Shown: in pieces, positions 26,637 to 34,772 of the stretch | Layout: every line of letters begins with the position of its first letter | Position numbering within the stretch: the first letter of the stretch is position 1 | Assembly (NCBI RefSeq): GCF_022200785.1 | Contig: NZ_CP087585.1 | Location: 3,348,001 to 3,412,000, forward strand | Source: Pedobacter mucosus | GTDB taxonomy: Bacteria > Bacteroidota > Bacteroidia > Sphingobacteriales > Sphingobacteriaceae | Reading direction: 5' to 3' | DNA: 64,000 nucleotides | Notes under the pieces: generated by a model | What the model was told of the DNA's origin: nothing | Database searches by the model: none | The model's input: the letters and a program-made list of their open reading frames with translations, nothing else | Program-made: the position numbers and the translations under genes

Positions 26637-26856
26637 TTATTCAATTAAAATTATAATAAGGCGCCAAGTTAAGCAAAGTGTAAAAAGCTATGTCTATATT
26701 TTTTAAAATAAGAATTTAGTATTGATAAATATAAAATCTAATGAGTCGCAATTTGGTGCTAAAAATTCAATTTCCATTTTTATGTCGTTATTAATGTCTG
26801 AATTAAAAAACTTGAAACCATTTATATCTATATCTGTTTTTATTAAAAAGTAAATT

Positions 26857-27219
26857 ATGAAAACCAGCGCATATAGAAAAGATGAACATAGTGAAGGTTA
26901 TGTTGGATCTGATCAGAACAGTGAGGGCAAATCAGATGTTCAAAAGGAATTTGAACGTGGTAATGAAGGAAATGAAGTAGAAAGTTTCGGAAAAGAAAAT
27001 TCTTCGCAATCAATACCCGGAAATACGGAAGCGAGAGATGGATATGATAATACAGGAACCCAAGGTAAAGATTCGCTTAGCGATGATCCATATAATAGTT
27101 CGGACAAACACCCAACTATAGAAAGTGCTGATAGTCACACGGGGAGTTCATCAAATGATTTTGATACAACAAGTCATAAAAATAAAAAAGAAGATGATAT
27201 TTTAAATACAGGAATATAA
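26857..27219 (+). CDS. Small hydrophilic low-complexity protein
   Basis: The protein is 120 aa, rich in Ser, Asp, Glu, Asn and Gly, with no hydrophobic core, so it is probably disordered. There is no recognisable domain. It is followed after 11 bp by a small YtxH-like gene on the same strand; the pair resembles stress-inducible small-protein pairs of Bacteroidota. That is an inference from size and composition only. Confidence 0.6.
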   Translation: MKTSAYRKDEHSEGYVGSDQNSEGKSDVQKEFERGNEGNEVESFGKENSSQSIPGNTEARDGYDNTGTQGKDSLSDDPYNSSDKHPTIESADSHTGSSSNDFDTTSHKNKKEDDILNTGI

Positions 27220-27230
27220 ATTATATAAAT

Positions 27231-27425
27231 ATGGGATTATTAAAGTATGCCATTTTAGGCGCAGCAGCAGTTTATGGTTTTAAATATGCAACAAAAAAGA
27301 GAACTAGTGATGGTAAGTCATTGTTAGACGATTTACGCGAAAAAGCTCCAGAATTTGCCGATAAAGTAAAGAACTACGGCGAAAAAGTTAAACAAGACTA
27401 CAGTCAAAATACCGAATTATACTGA
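27231..27425 (+). CDS. Small YtxH-like membrane-anchored protein
   Basis: The protein is 64 aa. A short N-terminal hydrophobic stretch (LLKYAILGAAAVYGFKYATK) is followed by a charged helix (LLDDLREKAPEFADKVKNYG) and an acidic-basic tail. This is the layout of YtxH-type stress proteins. It is probably in one transcript with the preceding gene, and a hairpin at 27447-27471 follows. Confidence 0.6.
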   Translation: MGLLKYAILGAAAVYGFKYATKKRTSDGKSLLDDLREKAPEFADKVKNYGEKVKQDYSQNTELY

Positions 27426-27446
27426 ATATAATTTAGTTTAGTGATA

Positions 27447-27471
27447 GAGAGGGGTTTGATAAACTCCTCTC
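27447..27471 (+). terminator. Probable terminator after the small stress-like genes
   Basis: Arms GAGAGGGGTTT and AAACTCCTCTC (one mismatch) enclose a 3-nt loop, followed by an AT-rich stretch but not a clean T-run. Confidence 0.5.
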
Positions 27472-27821
27472 TTATTATATATATTCAAAATTACTTATAG
27501 TTATTTATTATAAAAATTCATATCACATATTAGTTTAATTATATTCTTAATGGCCTTCTTGGTTATTTTACCATTCAAAATCAAACGATCTTCTTATTGA
27601 TTTTGTATCTAGTATTTTGCTATATTGCTCATACTTTTCGCACCAGATATATACAACTTATTAAATCTAACAGTTAAAAATAACTAGAATAGATTTTATT
27701 TTTTTTATTAAAGTCATCCAAAAGACGTATAAGTACGCAGATTTCAAGTATTAAATTCCATTTTTCGACATTTTATTATCTCGATATTTGAAATCACTAA
27801 TCATAGTATTAACCACACAAA
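27472..27821. other. Gene-free AT-rich spacer before the response regulator
   Basis: About 350 bp, very AT-rich. No open frame, RNA or repeat is recognised. Presumably it contains the promoter of the response regulator, but no full -33/-7 pair stands out. Confidence 0.4.
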
Positions 27822-28481
27822 TTGAATACGCCAATAAAAGTATTACTCGCTGATGATCACGTAATTGTTCGTAATGGAATCATTTCCTTACTTGAAAAAG
27901 AATCTTCTATTGAAGTAATTGCTGAAGTATCAAACGGACAAGAGGTAATTGAATTTTTAAAGGATGGTAATATACCTGACGTCATCTTGACAGATGTTAA
28001 TATGCCAATAATGAATGGTCTTGAATTAACAATAATGGTTAAAGCAAACTATCCTACAGTCAAAGTTTTGATGCTAACCATACTAGATCAGGAAAACTAT
28101 ATTATCCAATCTTTTGAAGCTGGTGCCTCAGGTTATTTATTGAAAAATGTTAACATTGCTGAAATCATTTTTGCAATAAACCAACTCTATCTTGGCTATA
28201 ATTACATTTGTACCAGTATAGGAATGAACTTTTTAGTTTCTTCTAAGGCAAGATTCTCAGTTTTAGCTAAAACCTCTAAAACGGACGTGCATATTTCTAA
28301 GCGTGAAATAGATATTTTAAGGCTAATAGCAGAAGGTTACACCAATAGTGAGATTGCTGATAAATTATATACAAGTAAACGCACAATAGAGGGAAATAGA
28401 CAAAGTTTACTGGATAAGACAGGCAAGAAAAATACTGCAGCATTAATTAATTTCGTAGTAAGAAACGGATTAATTGATTAA
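27822..28481 (+). CDS. NarL/FixJ-family response regulator
   Basis: It is a DNA-binding output of two-component signalling. The protein is 219 aa: receiver domain (1-120) with acidic pocket Asp11-Asp12, phospho-acceptor Asp58 (LTDVNMP) and Lys near 110, then a LuxR-type helix-turn-helix (about 155-212, ISKREIDILRLIAEGYTNSE). The start is a TTG at 27822; a stop codon lies 12 bp upstream in frame and no ATG is available before the receiver core. No histidine kinase is adjacent, so it is an orphan. Its DNA targets are unknown. Confidence 0.88.
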   Translation: MNTPIKVLLADDHVIVRNGIISLLEKESSIEVIAEVSNGQEVIEFLKDGNIPDVILTDVNMPIMNGLELTIMVKANYPTVKVLMLTILDQENYIIQSFEAGASGYLLKNVNIAEIIFAINQLYLGYNYICTSIGMNFLVSSKARFSVLAKTSKTDVHISKREIDILRLIAEGYTNSEIADKLYTSKRTIEGNRQSLLDKTGKKNTAALINFVVRNGLID

Positions 28482-28593
28482 AGCAAAGAGCGTTGTTGGC
28501 AGGAAACAGCTGTAAACTGCAGTTCTAAAGGATGATCAATCAGATCTTGCTATTAAATCTTTTTTAGTTTTTAAAGGAGTTATGTTTATTAAC

Positions 28594-29115
28594 TCAAGAT
28601 AAAATTGGAAACGTAACATAGATTTCATTAGCTCTTCGTTTTAATTCCTGGAAATACTTAGTACCATCTTCATCATCATAACACAACTCAGCAAATTTAT
28701 TCACATCATTTAAAACAGCTTCTTTATTTATCGGATAAATTTTAGACTGCTCACCTGGCTCCCAAGCATTATGAGAACTTAATAATTCCGAAGTTTTGTT
28801 TCCCATAGCATCACAACTATAAAGGCGAATATTAAGCGCAATGGCATTCGTTAACTTTAATCTGAAGCCAATTAAAGTTAAACCCTCATTAATAGGCTCA
28901 ATCTGGAAGTTTGGACGTATTACTCGCCTATGTTTCTCACCAGCAATACGGTTAAGTTCATATTGTTGCAAATTTATTTTTGTTTGTTGACTAAAACTTC
29001 TTGCTACAAAGAAAGTTCCTACTATACCGACAAAAAAACCAGCTACTGTAAATACCGCCTGAATAGCATCGGTATCGCCATTTAGAAATTGAGAGATTAA
29101 TTTATTCCAATCCAT
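28594..29115 (-). CDS. Uncharacterised single-span membrane protein
   Basis: The protein is 173 aa. One N-terminal membrane span (about 19-42, VFTVAGFFVGIVGTFFVAR) is followed by a soluble domain rich in beta strands (QIEPINEGLTLIGFRLKLTN) and an acidic region (LCYDDEDGTKYF). I do not recognise the family. The gene is alone, divergent from ahcY. Confidence 0.65.
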   Translation of the reverse strand: MDWNKLISQFLNGDTDAIQAVFTVAGFFVGIVGTFFVARSFSQQTKINLQQYELNRIAGEKHRRVIRPNFQIEPINEGLTLIGFRLKLTNAIALNIRLYSCDAMGNKTSELLSSHNAWEPGEQSKIYPINKEAVLNDVNKFAELCYDDEDGTKYFQELKRRANEIYVTFPILS

Positions 29116-29256
29116 TTAACCAAGATATAAAACATAATTGTTTGAATCAATTTAGCCAAAATGTTTTTTATATAGATAGGTTGATATAATGCAGTTTATA
29201 AAGATTGCCATCTGAAAGTATTTTCACACAACTCTAAATTGATTAATCTTGAAGTC

Positions 29257-29288
29257 TTTGATTTTGGTTAAACTATTGCGTAATTTTG
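29257..29288 (+). promoter_or_regulatory. Promoter of ahcY
   Basis: TTTG (29257-29260), exactly 20 bp, then TAATTTTG (29281-29288) fully matches the Bacteroidota consensus. The leader to the ATG at 29392 is about 95 nt. A second TAATTTTG at 29305-29312 lacks a properly spaced -33 box. I could not match a known SAM or SAH riboswitch to the leader. Confidence 0.8.
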
Positions 29289-29391
29289 GAGTTAGAGAGA
29301 CAAGTAATTTTGTAAAGTGGGCAAAAAGTTGTCAAACTAAAAATTAATACCCGCTAACTTATTGATTTAAAACAATTTAAATAAATATAAT

Positions 29392-30708
29392 ATGTCATCA
29401 GTAGAGACAACATACCTTCCTTATAAAGTTAAGGATATTTCACTGGCAGAATGGGGCCGTAAAGAAATCGAATTAGCTGAAGCAGAAATGCCAGGTTTAA
29501 TGAGTTTACGTAAAGAATTCGGTCCGTCGCAACCATTAAAAGGGGCTCGTATTGCAGGCTGTCTGCACATGACGATCCAAACGGCTGTTTTAATCGAAAC
29601 ATTAACAGCGCTTGGTGCTGAAGTTACTTGGTCATCATGTAATATTTTCTCCACTCAAGATCATGCTGCTGCTGCAATTGCTGCTGCAGGTATTCAGGTT
29701 TATGCTTGGAAAGGTTTAAACGAAGAGGAATTTGATTGGTGTATTGAGCAAACTTTACACTTCGGTGCTGAGCAACAACCATTAAATATGATTTTGGATG
29801 ATGGTGGTGATTTAACTAACATGGTTTTTGATAAATATCCTGAGCTTATTGCAGCTATTAAAGGTTTATCAGAAGAAACTACAACCGGCGTTCACCGTTT
29901 ATACGAAAGAATGAAAAATGGAACGTTACATGTTCCGGCAATTAATGTTAATGATTCTGTTACGAAATCTAAATTTGATAACAAATACGGATGTCGCGAA
30001 TCTTTAGTTGATGCAATTCGCCGTGCTACTGATGTAATGATGGCAGGTAAAGTTGCTGTTGTTTGCGGTTATGGCGATGTTGGTAAGGGTTCTGCAGAAT
30101 CTTTAAGCTCTCAAGGTGTACGTGTAATCGTTACTGAAATCGACCCAATTTGTGCGTTACAAGCGGCAATGGAAGGTTACGAGGTTAAGAAATTAGCGAC
30201 TGCAATTAAAGAAGCAGATATCGTGGTAACGACAACTGGTAACTGTGATATCGTTCGCGAAGAGCATTTTAGAGCATTAAAAGATAAAGCAATTGTTTGT
30301 AACATAGGTCACTTCGATAACGAAATTGATATGGCTTGGTTAAATGGAAACTACGGCGATACTAAAATCGAAATCAAACCTCAGGTTGATAAGTACACAG
30401 TTGACGGTAAAGATATAATCATTTTGGCTGAAGGTCGTTTAGTTAACTTAGGTTGCGCAACTGGTCATCCAAGTTTTGTGATGAGTAATTCATTTACCAA
30501 TCAAACGTTGGCTCAACTAGAACTTTGGACAAACACTGCTGCTTACGAGAATAAAGTTTATGTTTTACCTAAGTATTTAGATGAAAAAGTTGCTCGTTTA
30601 CACTTAGAAAAAATCGGTGTAGAATTAGATGTTTTGGATCAACACCAGGCTGATTATATTGGCGTACCGGTTGAAGGTCCATTCAAAGCTGATACTTACA
30701 GATACTAA
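29392..30708 (+). CDS. ahcY: Adenosylhomocysteinase
   Basis: It hydrolyses S-adenosylhomocysteine to adenosine and homocysteine with tightly bound NAD, keeping methylation reactions running. The protein is 438 aa, usual length. It has the NAD-binding [33 protein letters not shown], the GHFDNEID block, and the family C-terminus KADTYRY. It is a single gene with its own promoter and terminator. Synonymous codon use looks like a highly expressed gene. Confidence 0.98.
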   Translation: MSSVETTYLPYKVKDISLAEWGRKEIELAEAEMPGLMSLRKEFGPSQPLKGARIAGCLHMTIQTAVLIETLTALGAEVTWSSCNIFSTQDHAAAAIAAAGIQVYAWKGLNEEEFDWCIEQTLHFGAEQQPLNMILDDGGDLTNMVFDKYPELIAAIKGLSEETTTGVHRLYERMKNGTLHVPAINVNDSVTKSKFDNKYGCRESLVDAIRRATDVMMAGKVAVVCGYGDVGKGSAESLSSQGVRVIVTEIDPICALQAAMEGYEVKKLATAIKEADIVVTTTGNCDIVREEHFRALKDKAIVCNIGHFDNEIDMAWLNGNYGDTKIEIKPQVDKYTVDGKDIIILAEGRLVNLGCATGHPSFVMSNSFTNQTLAQLELWTNTAAYENKVYVLPKYLDEKVARLHLEKIGVELDVLDQHQADYIGVPVEGPFKADTYRY

Positions 30709-30711
30709 AGC

Positions 30712-30738
30712 CCCACCCCAGCCCTCCCCAAAGGGAAG
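30712..30738. repeat. C-rich intergenic element
   Basis: CCCCACCCCAGCCCTCCCC followed by AAAGGGAAG sits between ahcY and its terminator. I recognise this C-rich word from intergenic regions of many Bacteroidota. It is strikingly GC-rich compared with its surroundings. Confidence 0.6.
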
Positions 30739-30757
30739 TAAGCTGGATTAAGCTATA

Positions 30758-30790
30758 AAAGGGATGTGCGTTTTGCATATCCCTTTTTTT
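30758..30790 (+). terminator. Terminator of ahcY
   Basis: Stem AAAGGGATGTGC with GCATATCCCTTT (nearly perfect) around GTTTT, followed by seven T. Confidence 0.88.
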
Positions 30791-30884
30791 GTTTCTACAT
30801 CATATCAGAACATTTGAGCTTATATTTTCTAATATGTCTTATATGGTTATTCTTTTTTTTGAAAACGATGTTCGGTAATTATTT

Positions 30885-30965
30885 GGGAATCTCAGTCCTG
30901 CTATTCGCTTTACTACGTTGCACTTCGTGTTCGCTACTATCAGGTTTATTTTACAAAATACAGTA
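30885..30965. repeat. Degenerate copy of a dispersed intergenic element
   Basis: The segment with CAGTCCTGCTATTCGC and GTTCGCTACTATCAGGTTTA resembles the sequences near 33390-33500, 61340-61465 and 62770-62845. A 66-aa open frame across it is not a plausible gene. Confidence 0.45.
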
Positions 30966-30999
30966 ATTTTTTTGCCACCGAAAACCTACATTTGAAAAA

Positions 31000-31350
31000 A
31001 TGAAAATCATGAAGAACCTAATATTTGCCTTGTTGTTAAGTGTATTTGCAATAAATGTAAATGCTCAAACTTCACCTAAAAAAGTGGTAACCTCGAAAGT
31101 AATTACCAAACAAACTGTAGATATTGCCTGCGGCGAATGCCAATTTAAAATGAAAGGTAAAGATTGTGAGCTTGCAGTAAAAATTGATGGCAAACCTTAC
31201 TTTGTAGATGGAAAAGGAATTGACGATTTCGGTGATGCACACGGCAAACATGGTTTTTGCAATGCCATTAGTAAAGCAGAAGTAACTGGTGAAATTGTAA
31301 ATAATCGCTTCAAAGCAAAAGAAATAAAATTACTGAGAACGGAACAATAG
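31000..31350 (+). CDS. Small secreted protein, DUF6370-like
   Basis: The protein is 116 aa with a signal peptide (about 1-22, ending NVNAQ). The mature part has a cysteine pair CGECQF, then KGKDCELAVKIDGKPYFVDG and a second GKHGFCNAISKA block. This cysteine-containing pattern matches, from memory, the DUF6370 family. An ATG three codons in (31009) is an equal start. The function is unknown; the periplasm or the lipoprotein-free envelope is the likely location. Confidence 0.75.
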   Translation: MKIMKNLIFALLLSVFAINVNAQTSPKKVVTSKVITKQTVDIACGECQFKMKGKDCELAVKIDGKPYFVDGKGIDDFGDAHGKHGFCNAISKAEVTGEIVNNRFKAKEIKLLRTEQ

Positions 31351-31426
31351 TTCATCAATTCTTCATTTAAATATTGGAGGTTTAATATAACAAACAACAA
31401 GGTTTGTTACCGATAATTCAATAAAA

Positions 31427-31598
31427 ATGAAAGCAATTAAAGTTTTAGTAATCGCCCTAGTAGCCGCTTTTACAGTTAATACTGTAAGCGCTCACATCCC
31501 AGCTCCAATTAAAGTAGGAACAGAAAAAAAAAACTAAAAAGCCGCATAAAAAACACCACCATAAAAAGCACGCTAACAAATCAGCTGCTAAAATGTAA
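31427..31598 (+). pseudogene. Small secreted His/Lys-rich protein, frame broken at a poly-A tract
   Basis: From ATG 31427 a signal peptide reads MKAIKVLVIALVAAFTVNTV and continues SAHIPAPIKVGTEKK, then stops at 31535-31537. If one A of the ten-A tract at 31524-31533 is skipped, the frame continues as TKKPHKKHHHKKHANKSAAK and stops at 31596-31598, giving a coherent 56-aa export product with a basic, histidine-rich tail. The terminator at 31602 follows directly, which supports the longer product as the true gene. Causes could be slippage, phase variation or sequencing error. Confidence 0.65.
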
Positions 31599-31601
31599 AA
31601 T

Positions 31602-31636
31602 AAAAAGCCTTTCCCGTATGAAAGGCTTTTTGTTTT
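31602..31636. terminator. Bidirectional terminator
   Basis: A perfect 12-bp stem, arms 31602-31613 and 31620-31631, around CCGTAT, with T-rich sequence on both sides. It ends the small gene on the plus strand and the SPFH gene on the minus strand. Confidence 0.88.
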
Positions 31637-31649
31637 AAATACCCATCTG

Positions 31650-32552
31650 TTAGTTTCCTAAAATAATTGGTGTGCCCTTTCCATTTCCCATTAAAATCAC
31701 TTTTGTATTGGGCGATTTTGCGATTTCTTTTTGTGCCAAAATAGATTCATACTGTAATTGTCTGTCGCTTAAACCTGTTGATAAAATCTTTTGATAATCA
31801 GCAATACCTTGCGCTTCCACACGCTTACGTTCTGCTTCTTGTCGCTCTTTTTGAAGTACAAAAGTCATTTTTTGAGCGTCTTGTTCAGCATTTATTTTAG
31901 ATTCTATGCTTGCTTTAACCGAAGCTGGTAACGTAATGTTCCGGACTAAAAGCTGTTCCAATTCTAACCCTCGTTTGTTAAAACTTTTATTTATCGTTGC
32001 AAATATCTTGGCTTGAAATTCGTCTCTTTTACTAGAATATAATGCCACAGCATCATAAGAAACAGCATTATCTCGTATTGCAGTTCTAGAAACCGGACGA
32101 ACAATTTTTTGTAGATAATCCGTTCCTATTTCTTTTAGAATATCGGGAGCAGAACTTGCCTTTACTCGAAACAACACCGAAAGATCAATTACCACTTCCA
32201 AACCATCGGCTGATAGCACACGAAGTGCATCATCTCCTTCTTTGCTGCCTTCATCATGAACGCCAGACATGGTATAATTTTGAGTTTTAACATCAAAAGG
32301 CGTAACCTCAGCTATCGGATTAATTACATTTAAACCGCTATACAAAACTTCATTGTCTACTTTCCCAAATACAGTTTTTACACCAACTTCGCCAGCATCA
32401 ATAACTTTAAACATGGATAATGAAATTCCGATCAAAACAAAAACTAATCCTGCAATTTTTACAGCACTTCCATAGCGACTTGCTGCACTGGTTTGTCCTG
32501 ATAATACAAAACCAACAATTAGAATAATAACACCTACGATACTTAAGAACAT
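31650..32552 (-). CDS. Prohibitin/SPFH-domain membrane protein
   Basis: The protein is 300 aa. It starts with a membrane segment or pair (about 3-45), followed by an SPFH/prohibitin domain (IDAGEVGVKTVFGKVDNEVL, then LLVRNITLPASVKASIESKI) and a charged coiled-coil region (ADQDAQKMTFVLQKERQEAE-like). This is the layout of HflK/HflC and prohibitin scaffold proteins, which assemble ring or microdomain complexes and regulate membrane proteases. The partner here is unknown. The gene is alone. Confidence 0.85.
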   Translation of the reverse strand: MFLSIVGVIILIVGFVLSGQTSAASRYGSAVKIAGLVFVLIGISLSMFKVIDAGEVGVKTVFGKVDNEVLYSGLNVINPIAEVTPFDVKTQNYTMSGVHDEGSKEGDDALRVLSADGLEVVIDLSVLFRVKASSAPDILKEIGTDYLQKIVRPVSRTAIRDNAVSYDAVALYSSKRDEFQAKIFATINKSFNKRGLELEQLLVRNITLPASVKASIESKINAEQDAQKMTFVLQKERQEAERKRVEAQGIADYQKILSTGLSDRQLQYESILAQKEIAKSPNTKVILMGNGKGTPIILGN

Positions 32553-32608
32553 ATAATTTAGATTTGATTAAAGATATGCTATTTAATATGATGTTAGAAA
32601 AAATTAAA

Positions 32609-32640
32609 TTTGATTTGTTACCATTTTGGTAATATCTTTG
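32609..32640 (+). promoter_or_regulatory. higBA promoter with embedded palindromic operator
   Basis: TTTG (32609-32612), 20 bp, TATCTTTG (32633-32640) is a full consensus promoter. The palindrome TTACCATTTTGGTAA (32618-32632) fills the spacer right up to the -7 box. A bound antitoxin there would block polymerase. Confidence 0.85.
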
Positions 32641-32653
32641 TTTAAGTTTATTT

Positions 32654-32965
32654 ATGCGAATTATTGCAAAAAAAACTCTTGTTGATTTTTACAAAAGGCA
32701 CAATACAGCCAAAGCAAGTTTAGAGGCTTGGTACAGTGAAGTTGTTGAACAACATTGGGACATGCCAGCGGATGTAATTAAAGTTTATTCGACAGCTGAT
32801 GTGATAACAGGTAAAAGATTCGTTTTTAATATTAAGGGAAATGATTATCGATTAATAGCTGATATAGAATTTAAACTAAAGATTGTTTTTATAGTTTGGA
32901 TAGGTACACATGCCTATTATGATAAAATTAAAGTTGAGGAAGTAAATTATGTTAAAGGTAATTAA
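32654..32965 (+). CDS. higB: HigB-type toxin (mRNA interferase)
   Basis: The protein is 103 aa, RelE-like in fold, and cuts mRNA on the ribosome in characterised relatives. HigB features seen: RIIAKKTLVDFYKRHNTAKA with SLEAWYSEV, KRFVFNIKGNDYRLIADIEF and FIVWIGTHAYYDKI. It is the first gene, as usual for higBA (toxin upstream of antitoxin), and its end overlaps the antitoxin start by 17 bp. Confidence 0.9.
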   Translation: MRIIAKKTLVDFYKRHNTAKASLEAWYSEVVEQHWDMPADVIKVYSTADVITGKRFVFNIKGNDYRLIADIEFKLKIVFIVWIGTHAYYDKIKVEEVNYVKGN

Positions 32966-33308
32966 GACTGAACAAGAGTATGAGGTGGCTTTAGAAAAGG
33001 CTTACTTACTAATGCAGGAAGAAATTGAATTAGGTACTAAGCAAGCTGACGAACTGGATTTAATAACCTTATTGATAACCCATTACGAAGATAGTCATTA
33101 TCCTATTTTGCCTCCATCGCCCATTGAAGCGATTAAATTTAGATTAGAGCAATTAGGCAAAGCACCAAGTGAGTTGTCAAAGATTTTAGGCGCACGTAGC
33201 CGCCAATCAGAAATATTAAGCGGTAAACGAAAATTAAGCTTAACTATGATAAGAAAATTACATGAAGTTTTGAATATTCCTGCAAAGAGTTTGATCGGGG
33301 TTTATTAA
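32949..33308 (+). CDS. higA: HigA-type antitoxin
   Basis: The protein is 119 aa. An N-terminal region (1-60) that would contact the toxin is followed by a helix-turn-helix (about 62-112: EAIKFRLEQLGKAPSELSKI, ARSRQSEILSGKRKLSL). It would neutralise HigB and repress the operon through the palindrome at 32618-32632. It overlaps higB by 17 bp, so the two are translationally linked. Confidence 0.9.
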   Translation: MLKVIKTEQEYEVALEKAYLLMQEEIELGTKQADELDLITLLITHYEDSHYPILPPSPIEAIKFRLEQLGKAPSELSKILGARSRQSEILSGKRKLSLTMIRKLHEVLNIPAKSLIGVY

Positions 33309-33389
33309 AATAATTATTACGAATCATGCTTATGGGTCTTCGCATCATTCAACCAATGAGTGCCCCAGCCGATTAAATTTCGAATTCAC

Positions 33390-33500
33390 TACTCATCTAA
33401 ACCCGATGTACGCGGAAAGCTGCCGATTCTTCATCGGCAATGCAGCATTAGCGGGACCGAACCTGAAAAAAGAACTACTGTTATTGCTTTCCAAAAAATA
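33390..33500. repeat. Dispersed intergenic element (CCGATxxTTCATCGG hairpin type)
   Basis: A central hairpin GCCGATTCTTCATCGGC (33422-33438) is flanked by ACCCGATGTACGCGGAAAGC and by GCGGGACCGAACCTG and GCTTTCCAAAAAATAATG. It resembles the segment at 61340-61465. Confidence 0.6.
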
Positions 33501-33515
33501 ATGATCCTATTAATA

Positions 33516-33542
33516 GATGCTGAAACAAGTCCAGCATGACGA
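33516..33542. repeat. Short copy of the GATGCTGAA...TTCAGCATGAC palindromic repeat
   Basis: GATGCTGAAACAAGTCCAGC followed by ATGACGAG is a half-length member of the family with fuller copies at 49515-49577 and 60542-60620. Confidence 0.6.
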
Positions 33543-33632
33543 GTGCGTTATTGAATTCGCTAAAAATTTGCAACTCCTTAATCTTCAACTTCAATTTCAA
33601 ATTTCCCTACTCCAAACTTTTTGCCTTAACCC

Positions 33633-33664
33633 CTTGATTATTAAAAAGAATTGTTCTACTTTTG
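33633..33664 (+). promoter_or_regulatory. Promoter of the str operon
   Basis: CTTG (33633-33636), 20 bp, TACTTTTG (33657-33664). The -7 box is a perfect consensus match and the -33 box is one base off. The leader to rpsL is about 70 nt. Confidence 0.8.
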
Positions 33665-33739
33665 CAGTCCGTTTTATAGGCTATCTGCAAAGAAGTCGGG
33701 GGAGCGGGAATTAATTAAATAAAAAATTAAAAAAGCACA

Positions 33740-34153
33740 ATGCCAACCATTCAACAATTAGTTAGAAAAGGTAGAGTAGCACTGGAGTTCAAGAGTAAGT
33801 CTCCAGCGTTGGACAGCTGTCCACAGCGAAGAGGTGTATGTACACGTGTGTACACCACTACCCCTAAAAAACCAAACTCAGCAATGCGTAAAGTAGCCCG
33901 TGTTCGTTTAACGAACGGTAAAGAGGTTAATGCATACATTCCTGGAGAAGGTCACAACTTACAAGAACACTCAATCGTATTAATACGTGGTGGTCGTGTT
34001 AAAGATTTACCAGGTGTACGTTATCACATCATTCGTGGTGCGTTAGATACATCAGGTGTAGCTGGTCGTAACCAACGTCGTTCTAAATATGGTACTAAAC
34101 GTCCTAAACCAGGACAGGTAGTTGCGGCACCAACAAAAGGTAAAAAGAAATAA
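33740..34153 (+). CDS. rpsL: 30S ribosomal protein S12
   Basis: S12 is at the decoding centre. The protein is 137 aa with the conserved [12 protein letters not shown] start, [17 protein letters not shown] and [20 protein letters not shown]. The lysines where streptomycin-resistance changes arise (in PKKPNSA and GRVKDLPG) are wild type. The C-terminal tail is lysine-rich. It is the first gene of the str operon. Confidence 0.98.
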   Translation: MPTIQQLVRKGRVALEFKSKSPALDSCPQRRGVCTRVYTTTPKKPNSAMRKVARVRLTNGKEVNAYIPGEGHNLQEHSIVLIRGGRVKDLPGVRYHIIRGALDTSGVAGRNQRRSKYGTKRPKPGQVVAAPTKGKKK

Positions 34154-34170
34154 TCGGGAGGAAATAAGAA

Positions 34171-34638
34171 ATGAGAAAGTCAAAACCAAAAAAGAGAATT
34201 ATCCTTCCTGATCCAAAATTTAACGATATTCAGGTAACTCGTTTCGTAAATAATATGATGTACGATGGAAAAAAATCTATCGCATATTCTATTTTTTATG
34301 ATGCTGTTGAAATTGCTGAGAAAAAAGCAGGTGAAAGCGGATTAGAGATATTTAAACGTGCTTTAACTAACATTATGCCAGCTGTAGAGGTTAAAAGTCG
34401 CCGTGTAGGTGGTGCTAACTTCCAGGTTCCAACTGAGGTTAGACCAGAACGTAAAACAGCTTTAGGTATGAAATGGTTAATTTTATACGCTCGTAAACGT
34501 GGTGAAAAAACCATGAAAGAGAAATTAGCTGGTGAAATCGTTGCTGCTGCTAAAGGTGAAGGTGCTGCTGTTAAGAAGAAAGAAGATACGCATAAAATGG
34601 CTGAGGCTAACAAAGCGTTCTCTCACTTTAGATTCTAG
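34171..34638 (+). CDS. rpsG: 30S ribosomal protein S7
   Basis: S7 nucleates the 30S head and borders the E site. The protein is 155 aa with [40 protein letters not shown] and the ending [11 protein letters not shown]. It is preceded by the Shine-Dalgarno-like GGGAGGA and follows rpsL after 17 bp. Confidence 0.98.
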   Translation: MRKSKPKKRIILPDPKFNDIQVTRFVNNMMYDGKKSIAYSIFYDAVEIAEKKAGESGLEIFKRALTNIMPAVEVKSRRVGGANFQVPTEVRPERKTALGMKWLILYARKRGEKTMKEKLAGEIVAAAKGEGAAVKKKEDTHKMAEANKAFSHFRF

Positions 34639-34704
34639 TCATTAGAATTACACAGATTAGTAAGATTACACAGATTTAATTAGGAGATTATACTGATTAG
34701 ATAA

Positions 34705-34739
34705 ATTACACCGATTTGTATTAACATAATCGGTGTAAT
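34705..34739. repeat. Inverted repeat in the rpsG-fusA spacer
   Basis: Perfect 12-bp arms (ATTACACCGATT at 34705-34716, AATCGGTGTAAT at 34728-34739). The same spacer has several copies of the word ATTACACAGATT (34647-34680), whose complement recurs at 56300-56320. Confidence 0.75.
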
Positions 34740-34772
34740 CATTTAAAAAATCAGATAAATCAAAAACATAAA

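Noticed and set aside
29289..29391. SAM or SAH riboswitch before ahcY
   Set aside because: No recognisable aptamer core or terminator/anti-terminator pair in the 95-nt leader.
30766..30966. 66-aa plus-strand open frame after ahcY
   Set aside because: It runs through the ahcY terminator and a dispersed repeat, has no family resemblance and an odd Phe/Leu/Cys composition.
32654..33308. higBA as part of a prophage or island
   Set aside because: No integrase, attachment repeats or phage genes are found nearby; it stands alone between housekeeping genes.
33309..33640. tRNA gene in the higA-rpsL spacer
   Set aside because: Short stems come from the dispersed repeat; no cloverleaf with anticodon arm and CCA-side acceptor could be built.
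33517..33714. 65-aa open frame before rpsL
   Set aside because: It covers a palindromic repeat and the str promoter; no plausible protein.
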